Of a stretch of DNA of 34,275 nt, positions 24,802-31,685 are shown piece after piece. Source of the stretch: Oribacterium sp. WCC10 (lineage in GTDB: Bacteria > Bacillota > Clostridia > Lachnospirales > Lachnospiraceae); assembly GCF_900113415.1 (NCBI RefSeq), contig NZ_FOPH01000026.1, positions 1-34,275 on the forward strand, given 5' to 3'. Each line of letters starts with the position of its first letter. Position 1 is the first letter of the stretch. Position numbers and translations under genes: made by a program. The notes beneath the pieces were generated by a model. The model saw only the letters and a program-made list of their open reading frames with translations, was not told the origin of the DNA and did no database searches.

Positions 24802-24914
24802 TTAAAATATAGTTACATTACTTCACCATTAGTAATTGAAAAACCACAGCTTTGGCACTGGAAAAGTCAAAAAAACCTCTCGCTTTCAAATAAATAGTTG
24901 AATAGTATACGAAA

Positions 24915-24956
24915 GAATCCGGGACTTCATTATATTGAAGTACCGGGTTCTTTTTT
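24915..24956 (+). terminator. Terminator downstream of the PTS operon
   Basis: GAATCCGGGACTTCA (24915-24929) pairs with TGAAGTACCGGGTTC (24936-24950) around a ~6-nt loop, and is followed by six T. One or two mismatches lie in the stem. It is the first terminator after the IID gene, ~170 nt past its stop. Confidence 0.85.
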
Positions 24957-25091
24957 CATACAAAAAAATGAGATTGGTTAAAGTAGATATTGGATCAATT
25001 CATGCAATGTGCCCATTGTGAACATCAGACCACTTAAGCGCGCTTCGCGAGGGCTAACGCTTATTTTTTATATGAATAATTAACCAAAAGA

Positions 25092-25171
25092 ATAATTGCA
25101 ACATTGTCGCAAAAAGCATTGACAGAGTAAACATGCACGATTATTATAAACTGCGACTGTGTTGCAATTAT
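25092..25171 (+). promoter_or_regulatory. Metal-cluster promoter flanked by two palindromic operators
   Basis: The -35 TTGACA (25119-25124), 17-nt spacer and -10 TATTAT (25142-25147) form a near-consensus sigma-A promoter. A palindrome TTGCAACATTGTCGCAA (25096-25112) lies just upstream and CTGCGACTGTGTTGCAA (25151-25167) covers the expected start point. Each has the form TGCRACA-N-TGTYGCA, allowing one mismatch. The two sites are also inverted copies of each other (ATAATTGCAACA against TGTTGCAATTAT). Inference: the Fur-family regulator encoded at 27456 represses here. Confidence 0.7.
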
Positions 25172-25181
25172 CAGAAGAGAG

Positions 25182-26120
25182 GTGATACATATCGAAACCG
25201 AAGTTTTTATATTTTCAGGTTTTCTGGGCAGTGGAAAAACCACAGCGCTTCAGGAAAGCATTATCAAAAACAGCAATGTTAATTCCGGTAAAACCATCAT
25301 CATATGTACTGAAGAGGGTGAAGAAGAATACAGAACAGATGAATTAATTAAGCTGAATATTGATCAGATTTTCTTAGAGAACGAATCGGATCTTACAGTG
25401 GAGTTTCTTTCCGGGATTTCAGATAAGTACAAGCCCGAGAGAGTTTTCGTGGAGTTCAATGGTATGTGGAGTCTAAAGACCTTTCTCGAGATGGATTTAC
25501 CTGAAAACTGGTATGTTGCCAATGTTTTCAGCTTCGTTGATGCAGGTACATATGAGCTTTACCTGAAAAATATGCGACAGACAATAATGGAACCCTTGAA
25601 AGAATCGGATGTGATTCTGTTTAACAGATGTGGAGAAGATTTCAAAAAGGGAAATGTGAGAAGATCCATAATGCTTCTAAACAGCAGAGCTGCGATTTAC
25701 TTTTCCGGACTTGATGGAAAAATTGCTGACGGGAAAGATGAACTGCTTATAGATGATACAGATAACAGTATCAACATTACTGATGATTTATTCTGTTCAT
25801 GGTTTGTGGATTGCCTGGAAAATCCAGATAAGTACTATGGGAAAAAGGTTCATTTAAGTGGCGTAGTAACGAAAGGAAAGGATCTCGATGATAATCAGTT
25901 TTATGTGGGAAGGTATGCCGCCATCTGCTGTGCTGCAGATGCGCAGTTTGTCGGTTTCATTGCTGAATATGAAGGTGAAGTTCCAACTGAAGGTGACTGG
26001 ATAGAAGTGGACGCGCAGATTGAAAAGGGGCTTATAGATGGAAGGTATCAGATTATTCTTTTGAAAATAGCCGAGCTTAAAACTGTCAAAGCACCTGAAG
26101 ATATATTTTTGTATTACTGA
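25182..26120 (+). CDS. CobW-type GTPase fused to a YcgQ-like (TIGR03943/DUF1980) domain
   Basis: A 312-aa protein. The N-terminal P-loop GTPase of the CobW/COG0523 class has Walker A GFLGSGKTT at about residues 13-21, but the CxCC metal motif that follows it in true metallochaperones is absent. A short loop with NRCGED replaces the usual NKxD. Residues ~205-312 (CLENPDKYYGKKVHLSGVV, YVGRYAAICCAADAQFVGFIAEYEG, DWIEVDAQIEKG) resemble the C-terminal domain of YcgQ, including the CCxAD signature. Known: in Bacillus ycgQ and the CobW gene yciC belong to the zinc (Zur) regulon. Inference: a zinc-stress protein combining both parts. The only in-frame start is GTG at 25182 with a weak AGAAGAG site. 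It lies immediately after the double operator. Confidence 0.82.
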   Translation: MIHIETEVFIFSGFLGSGKTTALQESIIKNSNVNSGKTIIICTEEGEEEYRTDELIKLNIDQIFLENESDLTVEFLSGISDKYKPERVFVEFNGMWSLKTFLEMDLPENWYVANVFSFVDAGTYELYLKNMRQTIMEPLKESDVILFNRCGEDFKKGNVRRSIMLLNSRAAIYFSGLDGKIADGKDELLIDDTDNSINITDDLFCSWFVDCLENPDKYYGKKVHLSGVVTKGKDLDDNQFYVGRYAAICCAADAQFVGFIAEYEGEVPTEGDWIEVDAQIEKGLIDGRYQIILLKIAELKTVKAPEDIFLYY

Positions 26121-26179
26121 TTGAGTCAGTCTTCCCTAAAACTGACATTTAAAGCCGGTTCTTGTCAGGAAGATTTAAA

Positions 26180-26211
26180 CTAAGGAAACACTGATTAAAT
26201 CAGCGTTTCCC
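26180..26211. repeat. Family A repeat, single-hairpin copy
   Basis: CTAAGGAAACACTGATTAAA then TCAGCGTTTCCC is a compact hairpin joining a right-end arm (CTAAGGAAACACTGAT) to a left-end arm (GCGTTTCCC) of family A. It sits in the 127-nt gap between the two CobW genes. Confidence 0.7.
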
Positions 26212-26247
26212 AAAGCCGATGTTTTTATTGAAAAAAGGAGAATCATA

Positions 26248-27351
26248 ATGTCAAAGAAAGAATTACCTGTAGTTATCATTACCGGGTATCTCGGATCGGG
26301 AAAGACAACCCTTATGCAGAATATACTCAAACAGGAGAAACGTAAGATAGCCCTCATAGTTAATGATATGGGCAGTATAAACATAGATGCATCCATTCTG
26401 AATAAAACAGGAAATCAGGTTTCCCAGATTGAAATGGTGGAGATGCAGAACGGTTGTATATGCTGTACGCTTCGGGATGAATTTATGGCTGAAATTGAAA
26501 GACTGTCTGCTGACAGAAGTATCGAAGCTATATTTGTTGAAGCATCAGGAATAAGCGAACCTTCATCCATAGCCGGTGCTTTTGTGAACTATGAGGAAAC
26601 AACAGAAGATACGAGAGTTTACCTGAAATCAGTGGTTTCTGTTGTTGATGTTGACAGAATATATCGTGAATTTTTGCACAGCCTTGATCCTTCTGAGGAT
26701 ACAGAGGATGGAGACATCATCAATCTTATAATGGATCAGATAGAGTTCTGTAATCTGATGATACTAAACAAAACAGATCTGCTAAGCGAAGATCAGCTTG
26801 ATGAAGTAACGTCCGGTCTTCGTAATATTCAGCGGGAAGCTGAAATGCTCACTTGTACTCATGGAGAAGTTGACCTTGATATCTTGCTTGACCGTCCGGA
26901 TTTTGACTATGATGAAGTAGAGTCGTACAGTACGGTGCAGAAAACTTTAAATGCCCACGATGAAGATAAAGCATGTGTGGATGAATATGGCATAACATCT
27001 TTTGTGTTTGAAGAAAAAAGGCCTTTTAACAGAGAAAAATTCAACAGACTGGTTGAAGAGTACCCGGAAAAACTGATACGATCAAAGGGATATATATGGT
27101 TTTCCGATGATTGGGAGCATGTGCAGCTTTTTGAGCAGGCCGGAAGAAATGCGTCCATAACTGAGCTCACACCATGGGTATCTGCATGGCCGGAGGAAGA
27201 GCTTGCTCCTGTAATAGAGGACTTTCCGGATATAAAGGAAGATTGGGATGAGACATATGGCGACAGATGTAATCAGGTGGTTTTCATCGGAAAAGGATAT
27301 GAGAAATGTGAAATTGAGCGGTTACTGTACGAGTGTATAGAAAGTGCTTGA
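26248..27351 (+). CDS. CobW/COG0523 GTPase, zinc metallochaperone-like (YciC type)
   Basis: A 367-aa protein with Walker A GYLGSGKTT (residues 13-21), the metal-binding GCICC motif (Cys70, Cys72, Cys73 in MQNGCICCTLRDE), a switch region IFVEASGISEPSSI and the guanine-specificity NKTD. The C-terminal CobW_C domain runs from ITSFVFEEKRPFNREKFNRLVEEYPEKLIRSKGYIWFSDDWEHVQLF. Members of this class use GTP to deliver zinc (YciC, ZigA) or cobalt/nickel to target proteins. AAGGAG precedes the ATG. It lies between another CobW-type gene and a Fur-family regulator, so zinc limitation is the most likely setting. Confidence 0.93.
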   Translation: MSKKELPVVIITGYLGSGKTTLMQNILKQEKRKIALIVNDMGSINIDASILNKTGNQVSQIEMVEMQNGCICCTLRDEFMAEIERLSADRSIEAIFVEASGISEPSSIAGAFVNYEETTEDTRVYLKSVVSVVDVDRIYREFLHSLDPSEDTEDGDIINLIMDQIEFCNLMILNKTDLLSEDQLDEVTSGLRNIQREAEMLTCTHGEVDLDILLDRPDFDYDEVESYSTVQKTLNAHDEDKACVDEYGITSFVFEEKRPFNREKFNRLVEEYPEKLIRSKGYIWFSDDWEHVQLFEQAGRNASITELTPWVSAWPEEELAPVIEDFPDIKEDWDETYGDRCNQVVFIGKGYEKCEIERLLYECIESA

Positions 27352-27398
27352 ATTCAAAGTAAACTATCATAATAAATGAATTTTTAATCTTGGCAGGT

Positions 27399-27450
27399 GG
27401 CGGGATGCGGCTTAGGATAATACCTGACCCGTTCCGCCTCCTTTCGGAGG
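27399..27450 (+). promoter_or_regulatory. Structured leader with sequestered ribosome site, Fur-family gene
   Basis: A long hairpin pairs GGCGGGA (27399-27405) with TTCCGCC (27432-27438), CGG (27408-27410) with CCG (27429-27431) and TTAGG (27412-27416) with CCTGA (27423-27427), loop ATAATA. Directly after it CCTCC (27437-27441) can pair with GGAGG (27446-27450), the ribosome site of the regulator gene. The two stems share two bases (27437-27438), so they may stack or compete. Confidence 0.5.
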
Positions 27451-27455
27451 AACGA

Positions 27456-27902
27456 ATGAAAATCGGTTACAAAACAAAACCAAGAACTGAAATCATGGAA
27501 TATCTCAAAGAAAATGCAGACAGGCGTTTCACTGCAAGAGATATACTGAATGCGCTGAAATCAGATGGTGACGGCCTTGACAGATCCACAGTTTACCGTA
27601 ATCTTGAGCGTCTGTGCAAAGACGGTAAGCTTGTAAAATACAAGGAAAGTGATGTAAATGCAACATGTTACCAGTATTCTGAAAATCATGGTTCCTGTCG
27701 CGAGCATGTACATGCGGAGTGTACAGGCTGCGGAAAGATATTCCATCTTGACAACATTATTTTTTCGGATGCTGCTAGTAAGATGAAGAAAAACTACGGT
27801 ATAGAAATTGATTACGGAAAGACCGTAATCATGTGCCTGTGCAATGAGTGCAGAGTGAACCCTCAGCAAGACTTAACCGTTTCAATAAATGCCTGCACCT
27901 GA
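27456..27902 (+). CDS. Fur-family metal-responsive repressor (Zur-like)
   Basis: A 148-aa protein. The winged helix (RTEIMEYLKENADRRFTARDILNALK...LDRSTVYRNLERLCKDGKLVKYK) is followed by the metal/dimer domain, with HVHAECTGCGKIFHLDN (His84, His86, Cys89, Cys92) and a second CxxC, CNEC (Cys129, Cys132), making the structural zinc site of Fur proteins. The start at 27456 is chosen for GGAGG 5 nt upstream; the frame is open further up without a site. Placement behind two CobW genes argues for Zur rather than Fur or PerR. The last ~13 residues (PQQDLTVSINACT) are read from the antisense strand of the LysR gene end, with which it overlaps by 40 nt tail to tail. Confidence 0.9.
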   Translation: MKIGYKTKPRTEIMEYLKENADRRFTARDILNALKSDGDGLDRSTVYRNLERLCKDGKLVKYKESDVNATCYQYSENHGSCREHVHAECTGCGKIFHLDNIIFSDAASKMKKNYGIEIDYGKTVIMCLCNECRVNPQQDLTVSINACT

Positions 27903-28711
27903 GGGAGTTTGATATATTCCGGCCGGTATAGAAGATGAGTTTTACGTAGAAAAGGTTCACCTGAGCGAAACGCCAAAGGCGTTGTAATCCCCTTTAATTC
28001 CGAAAGACATATTGCCGGCAGTATGGACCAGCCGATATTGCGTTCTATCATCTGCATGATGGTTTCAACGTCGTTGATCTGAAGTCCTGTATGCCGGCGT
28101 ATTTTATTTTCATTCATCCATCTACTCAAATCAGCTTCAAAGCTGACATCTGAAGTTCTATCCAGAAAAGGTATTTCATTCAGGTCTTTGCCTTTCATTT
28201 TTTCATTCATTGCAAGGCAGACATTTTCTTCAAAAAGTACCACGTCGCCTTCCGCCCAGGGATAGTCTCCCCTGATGATAGCTGCATTAATTTCTCCGGA
28301 TATCAGTTCCTTGTATAAATCCGGACTTCTTTTGGCACTTAGCTGTATATCAACCTTCGGATATTTTTCTATATAGTGTTCCAATATCTCCGCAAGCCTG
28401 TAACGGGCATAGTTCACTGCCACACCAACTTTCAGTGTGCCGCTCAGTTCCCCGTCAGGATTTCCTGCGAGATTTCGTATACGCTCCATATCACTTTGTA
28501 TTTTCTTTATATACGGAAGGATAGATTCCGAAACCGGAGTGGGAACAAGACCTTTTTTTGATCTGATATACAGCTGACATCCCAGCTCCTGTTCGATACT
28601 TTGGACACGCTTTGTAAGAGCTGACTGGGTGGTGTACAGCCGTTCTGCAGTCTTTGTGATGTTGTGGGTTTCGGAAAGGTCCTTAAGTATCTCTATATCT
28701 TTGTCTGTCAT
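27863..28711 (-). CDS. LysR-type transcriptional regulator
   Basis: A 282-aa protein with the N-terminal helix-turn-helix (DIEILKDLSETHNITKTAERLYTTQSALTKRVQSIEQELGCQLYIRSKKGLVPT). A LysR substrate-binding domain follows (LSGTLKVGVAVNYARYRLAEILEHYIEKYPKVDIQL and NAAIIRGDY). Length is normal. On the minus strand GGAGGCGCCAGAGCTATG gives a good ribosome site. It probably acts on the genes to its right (VOC protein, PrpF-like enzyme) and on itself; a 27-bp interrupted palindrome at 28858-28884 lies in the divergent spacer. It converges with the Fur-family gene, overlapping by 40 nt. Confidence 0.92.
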   Translation of the reverse strand: MTDKDIEILKDLSETHNITKTAERLYTTQSALTKRVQSIEQELGCQLYIRSKKGLVPTPVSESILPYIKKIQSDMERIRNLAGNPDGELSGTLKVGVAVNYARYRLAEILEHYIEKYPKVDIQLSAKRSPDLYKELISGEINAAIIRGDYPWAEGDVVLFEENVCLAMNEKMKGKDLNEIPFLDRTSDVSFEADLSRWMNENKIRRHTGLQINDVETIMQMIERNIGWSILPAICLSELKGITTPLAFRSGEPFLRKTHLLYRPEYIKLPQVQAFIETVKSC

Positions 28712-29024
28712 AGCTCTGGCGCCTCCTTTGAGAAAAGCCGTTTCTTCTCTTTATATCCTTCATACAGATATTTATTTATATTCTCTAACGTAAATTAGTT
28801 ACAGGTACATACGGAGTATATGTGGCTATAACTAGAAATAGCCTGGTAACAATATAATTATACATGCCCATATGGAATGTATAAACAGGAAATATGTGAA
28901 TTTTACGCATGAATGTATCAGTGTTATCATCTGAAGTGTCAAGAGAAAGAAAAAATAAAAAATATAAACAGAAAAAAATCTCAGTACAAATGAATTTTTA
29001 GATAACCACAAGGAGGTATACACT
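28712..29024. other. Spacer between LysR gene and small membrane protein gene
   Basis: This 313-nt AT-rich stretch holds the palindrome at 28858-28884. A 73-codon frame runs on the minus strand through here, but it has no ribosome site and overlaps the small gene on the other strand, so it is not called. Confidence 0.5.
28858..28884. promoter_or_regulatory. Interrupted palindrome, candidate operator
   Basis: TTATACAT (28858-28865) and ATGTATAA (28877-28884) are perfect arms, and between them CCATATGG (28868-28875) is itself a perfect palindrome, almost on the same centre. It lies ~150 nt upstream of both the LysR start and the small membrane protein start. Confidence 0.45.
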
Positions 29025-29168
29025 ATGTCAACTATCATCACATTAGCAATCATCGCAGTTATAATCGGAGCTTATGAGAAATCAGATTTACGTAAGACCT
29101 CACATATCTCACATGAAATGGTGACAGGTAGCAACAAACAGGTAACTGTACTTTCACAACCGAGATAA
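29025..29168 (+). CDS. Small membrane protein, 47 aa
   Basis: An AAGGAGG site lies 8 nt ahead of an ATG that opens MSTIITLAIIAVIIGAYEKS and runs 47 codons to a TAA. Residues ~3-16 are a single hydrophobic helix; the remainder is polar with a positive balance near the membrane (EKSDLRKTSH). The strength of the ribosome site is the main reason to believe in it. I do not recognise a family. An imperfect hairpin (29215-29243, ATC.GG.TCTG against CAGATCCGGAT) lies downstream without a T run. Confidence 0.6.
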   Translation: MSTIITLAIIAVIIGAYEKSDLRKTSHISHEMVTGSNKQVTVLSQPR

Positions 29169-29326
29169 TCGTTTATCAAATCCCCCAAAATAAACATTAT
29201 CATATAGAAAGAATATCGGGTCTGCCATCACGACAGATCCGGATTCGTGTTATCTTTAAAAATTAAGTATTTATCAGATAAATAGAGTAGATAAAAATCA
29301 CTTTTGTTGATGATAATGCTTCATCA

Positions 29327-29340
29327 TTATATGGTATACT
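29327..29340 (+). promoter_or_regulatory. Candidate promoter of the VOC gene
   Basis: TGGTATACT (29332-29340) is an extended -10 (TGn then TATACT), 108 nt before the VOC start. Overlapping it, TTGTTG (29304-29309) with a 17-nt spacer reaches TTATAT (29327-29332). Either could serve; the signal is moderate. Confidence 0.35.
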
Positions 29341-29447
29341 TAATTTAATTGAGAACAATGTTTCGTAACGGATCTTCCGTAATGGGGATTTCCAAAGTAA
29401 TCTACAGTGATGTTATTTTAACTAAAAATTGATCAAGGAGGAAGGCT

Positions 29448-29864
29448 ATGGATTTCAATGATCTGAAATTTGAATTCGGACATGTAGGCATTAACGCACA
29501 GAGCCCTGAAGAAGGCGAAAAGATGAAAGCATTTTTTACGGATGTGTTTGGATATAAGAATTATCGTGAGATACCTGCTTCATATTTCACTGAAGACAAT
29601 AAGATGGAACTCATGAAAAAGATGGGAAAGGGCACCATGGGACATCTTGGTTTCTTTGTTAATGATATGCCTCTTGCCATTAAGTATCTTGAGTCAAAAG
29701 GTTATACCATGGACTATGATACTGCACGTTATGATGCAGACGGAAAGACCATAAAGCTGATTTTCCTTGTGGAGGAGATCAATGGGTTCAGGATTCATAT
29801 AACTGTTAAAAAGGCGCCGTTCTATAAGGAGAATGAACTGGAAGCGATTCCGGTTGCTGGATAA
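29448..29864 (+). CDS. VOC superfamily (glyoxalase/dioxygenase fold) protein
   Basis: A 138-aa single VOC unit made of two beta-alpha-beta-beta-beta halves. The metal-type positions are His12 in FGHVGINA, a His in MGHLGFFVND and a His/Thr near the end in FRIHITV. The pattern PLAIKYLESKGYTMDYDTARYDADGKTIKLIFLVEEINGFRIHI is typical of small clostridial VOC proteins annotated next to sugar-acid or organic-acid genes. AAGGAGG precedes the ATG. The substrate is unknown. It precedes the PrpF-like gene by ~180 nt. Confidence 0.82.
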   Translation: MDFNDLKFEFGHVGINAQSPEEGEKMKAFFTDVFGYKNYREIPASYFTEDNKMELMKKMGKGTMGHLGFFVNDMPLAIKYLESKGYTMDYDTARYDADGKTIKLIFLVEEINGFRIHITVKKAPFYKENELEAIPVAG

Positions 29865-30008
29865 CAGATTTATATAGATCAACACATATGATGATGTAAT
29901 TATAAAAGTGAGGGGTTCACCGGTGTTGAGTAGAACCCATACGAAAGGGTGTAATAAGCTTGTATTTTAATTTAAGCATCAGTTGACATCTGTATATGAG
30001 ATATTTCG

Positions 30009-30021
30009 GCTGTAATACAGC
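30009..30021. promoter_or_regulatory. 13-bp perfect palindrome upstream of the PrpF-like gene
   Basis: GCTGTAATACAGC is a perfect palindrome with a one-base centre, 26 nt ahead of the start at 30048. It could be an operator or a short leader hairpin. A TTGACA lies ~25 nt upstream without a matching -10 at normal spacing. Confidence 0.4.
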
Positions 30022-30047
30022 GATAATAGATGAGGAGGTATCTGAAA

Positions 30048-31181
30048 ATGTCAGCATCAGATCAGAAGCAGCGCAGATTTCCATGTGTATATATGCGGGG
30101 AGGCACCAGTAAAGCAGTGTTCTTCCATCAGGAGGACCTTCCGGAAAATGAGGAAGAGTGGCCTGAGATTTTTATGAAGGTCATGGGCACGCCGGATGTG
30201 AAGCAGATTGATGGAATGGGCGGCACCGTTTCGTCAACCTCAAAGATAGCTGTAATAAAGAAATCAGACCGTCCGGGAATTGATGTTGATTATACCTTCA
30301 GACAGGTAGACATCAAGATTCCGAGAGTTGACGGGTCTGCAAACTGCGGAAACATTTCTTCTGCAGTAGGACCATACGCTATAGATGAAGGACTGGTAGA
30401 AGCAGTGGAGCCTGTCACTATAGTCCGTGTATATAACACCAACACTGACAAGGTAATAGAGGAACATGTAAGAGTCAAGGACGGGCATGCCTGCATGTAC
30501 GGAGACGAGGAGATTCAGGGTGTTCCGGGAACAGGTTCCCGTATAGACATGTACTTTGAAGATCCTTCAGGTTCCCGCAGCGGAATGCTTTTCCCGACAG
30601 GAGCAAAGCAGGAAGTATTTGATGTTCCGGGATACGGTCCCGCAACAGTTACAGTCATTGACTGTTCAAATCCTGTGGTATTTATCAAGGCATCCGACCT
30701 TGGGATTAAAGGAACCGAACTCACTGAGCTGAACAGCAACAAAGATGTCATGGAGCATATCGAGAGAATAAGAGGTATGGCAGCTGTGAAATTCGGTTTT
30801 GTTGAAGACTTCATGGAAGCCCGCACAAAGGCTACTTCTGCTCCGAAGGTATCCATCATAAGCGAAGCTCAGGATTATGTGAACATGGACGGCGCTGATG
30901 TTTCCGGTGAAAAAATGGATATCTGTGTACGTGCCATTTCCGTCGGACAGCTTCACAAGGCATATCCAATGACGGTTGCCGTTGCAACAGGAGCTGCAGC
31001 CAAGATACCGGGAACCATCGTAAATGAAATCGTGAAAGATGTACCCGGAGATATCATTCGTCTCGGACACTCTTCAGGAGTAACCGAAGTTGATATGAAG
31101 ATGGACGGCGAGAAAGTGCTGAAGGGCGGAGTCACCCGCACAGCCAGACGAATAATGGACGGGTATGTATACATAAGGTAA
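30048..31181 (+). CDS. PrpF family isomerase (2-methylaconitate isomerase-like)
   Basis: A 377-aa protein with the double diaminopimelate-epimerase-like fold of the PrpF/DUF453 family. It has YMRGGTSKAVFFHQEDLP at the start, GMGGTVSSTSKIAVI, the conserved NCGNISSAVGPYAIDEG, and GMLFPTGAKQEVFDVPGYG in the middle. KAYPMTVAVATGAAAKIPGTIVNEI and the closing GGVTRTARRIMDGYVYI end it. Known members shift a double bond in 2-methylaconitate or related unsaturated di/tricarboxylates (such as aconitate or dimethylmalate-pathway compounds). The start at 30048 has AGGAGG 9-10 nt upstream. Nearby LysR, DUF1445 hydro-lyase and AEC carrier genes support organic-acid metabolism. Confidence 0.9.
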   Translation: MSASDQKQRRFPCVYMRGGTSKAVFFHQEDLPENEEEWPEIFMKVMGTPDVKQIDGMGGTVSSTSKIAVIKKSDRPGIDVDYTFRQVDIKIPRVDGSANCGNISSAVGPYAIDEGLVEAVEPVTIVRVYNTNTDKVIEEHVRVKDGHACMYGDEEIQGVPGTGSRIDMYFEDPSGSRSGMLFPTGAKQEVFDVPGYGPATVTVIDCSNPVVFIKASDLGIKGTELTELNSNKDVMEHIERIRGMAAVKFGFVEDFMEARTKATSAPKVSIISEAQDYVNMDGADVSGEKMDICVRAISVGQLHKAYPMTVAVATGAAAKIPGTIVNEIVKDVPGDIIRLGHSSGVTEVDMKMDGEKVLKGGVTRTARRIMDGYVYIR

Positions 31182-31222
31182 AAGGTAAGCTTTTTTAATC
31201 CTTACATCATACTATAACTTAA

Positions 31223-31264
31223 GCGGCTAAAATCCGATGTATTCGGGTTTTGGCCGCATTTTTT
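31223..31264 (+). terminator. Terminator after the PrpF-like gene
   Basis: GCGGCTAAAATCCG (31223-31236) pairs with CGGGTTTTGGCCGC (31244-31257), with small mismatches, and is followed by ATTTTTT. It lies 41 nt past the stop. Confidence 0.9.
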
Positions 31265-31292
31265 ATTTTGCCGGTCAGAACCGATGTTATGA

Positions 31293-31349
31293 TATGATGT
31301 AAGGGTCATACGTGAGCGGCAAATACTTTTGACACACACGTCATGATAT
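31293..31349. repeat. Family B repeat, medium copy
   Basis: The left end TATGATGTAAGGGTCA (31294-31309), a few bases of GTGAGCGGC, and the right end AAATACTTTTGACACACACG then TCATGATATG (31321-31350). The interior GTGAGYGGCAAATACTTTTG is shared with the large copy at 32612-32819. The right end overlaps the ATG of the next small frame. Confidence 0.75.
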
Positions 31350-31656
31350 GTTTTTCTTTTTATATCACGGGATTCCGTCTGCATGGTATGAGTATTACTC
31401 TCTTTACCCCGGGGTATTGATAGTGCCCATAGTAGCAGGAGTTCCGCTGGGATTGCATATTCACAATAATACGGGAATAGAATCTGATAAGCAGATTATA
31501 AAAAATGCGTTGCCCCTCTTTTTCATTTCTCTAGGAGTGGCCATGCTCCAGTTCGTTATAGGTTTTATTGTTCATGTACTGTTTACAGGTACATATGACC
31601 TGTATGATCAGTTCGGCATTGAAATAGATAAAACATCCGGTGAAGTGTGGAACTGA
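31348..31656 (+). CDS. Small two-helix membrane protein, possibly a fragment
   Basis: A 102-aa frame with two membrane helices (about residues 18-38, SLYPGVLIVPIVAGVPLGLHI, and 55-80, ALPLFFISLGVAMLQFVIGFIVHVLF) and a polar tail. I do not recognise it. The ATG at 31348 lies in the last bases of a family B repeat and no ribosome site precedes it. That suggests the true 5' end was lost when the repeat arrived, or that the frame is not translated. A strong terminator covers its last codons. Confidence 0.4.
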   Translation: MFFFLYHGIPSAWYEYYSLYPGVLIVPIVAGVPLGLHIHNNTGIESDKQIIKNALPLFFISLGVAMLQFVIGFIVHVLFTGTYDLYDQFGIEIDKTSGEVWN

Positions 31657-31680
31657 GTCCATACATCACCGGATGTTTTT
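31633..31680. terminator. Bidirectional terminator between convergent genes
   Basis: ACATCCGGTGA (31633-31643) and TCACCGGATGT (31666-31676) are perfect 11-bp arms. The stem continues inward (GTGTGGA against TCCATAC) to a small loop. T tracts follow on the plus strand (31676-31680), with a shorter one on the minus strand. It serves the small membrane frame and the DUF1445 gene. Confidence 0.88.
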
Positions 31681-31685
31681 ACTTT

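Larger units (their letters stand above)
24744..25091. other. Spacer after the PTS operon
   Basis: This stretch holds no gene. It contains the YitT ghost at 24761-24801 and a terminator at 24915-24956. A GC-rich patch GCGCGCTTCGCGAGGGC near 25039-25055 contains a short hairpin of unknown purpose. Confidence 0.55.

Noticed and set aside
27399-27455. NiCo (czcD) riboswitch in the Fur-family leader
   Set aside because: The conserved internal-loop sequences of that class were not seen; the leader forms one long hairpin plus a small one rather than a four-way junction.
28832-29053. 73-codon minus-strand hydrophobic frame
   Set aside because: It has no ribosome site and overlaps the better-supported small gene at 29025-29168; its hydrophobicity follows from AT-rich sequence.
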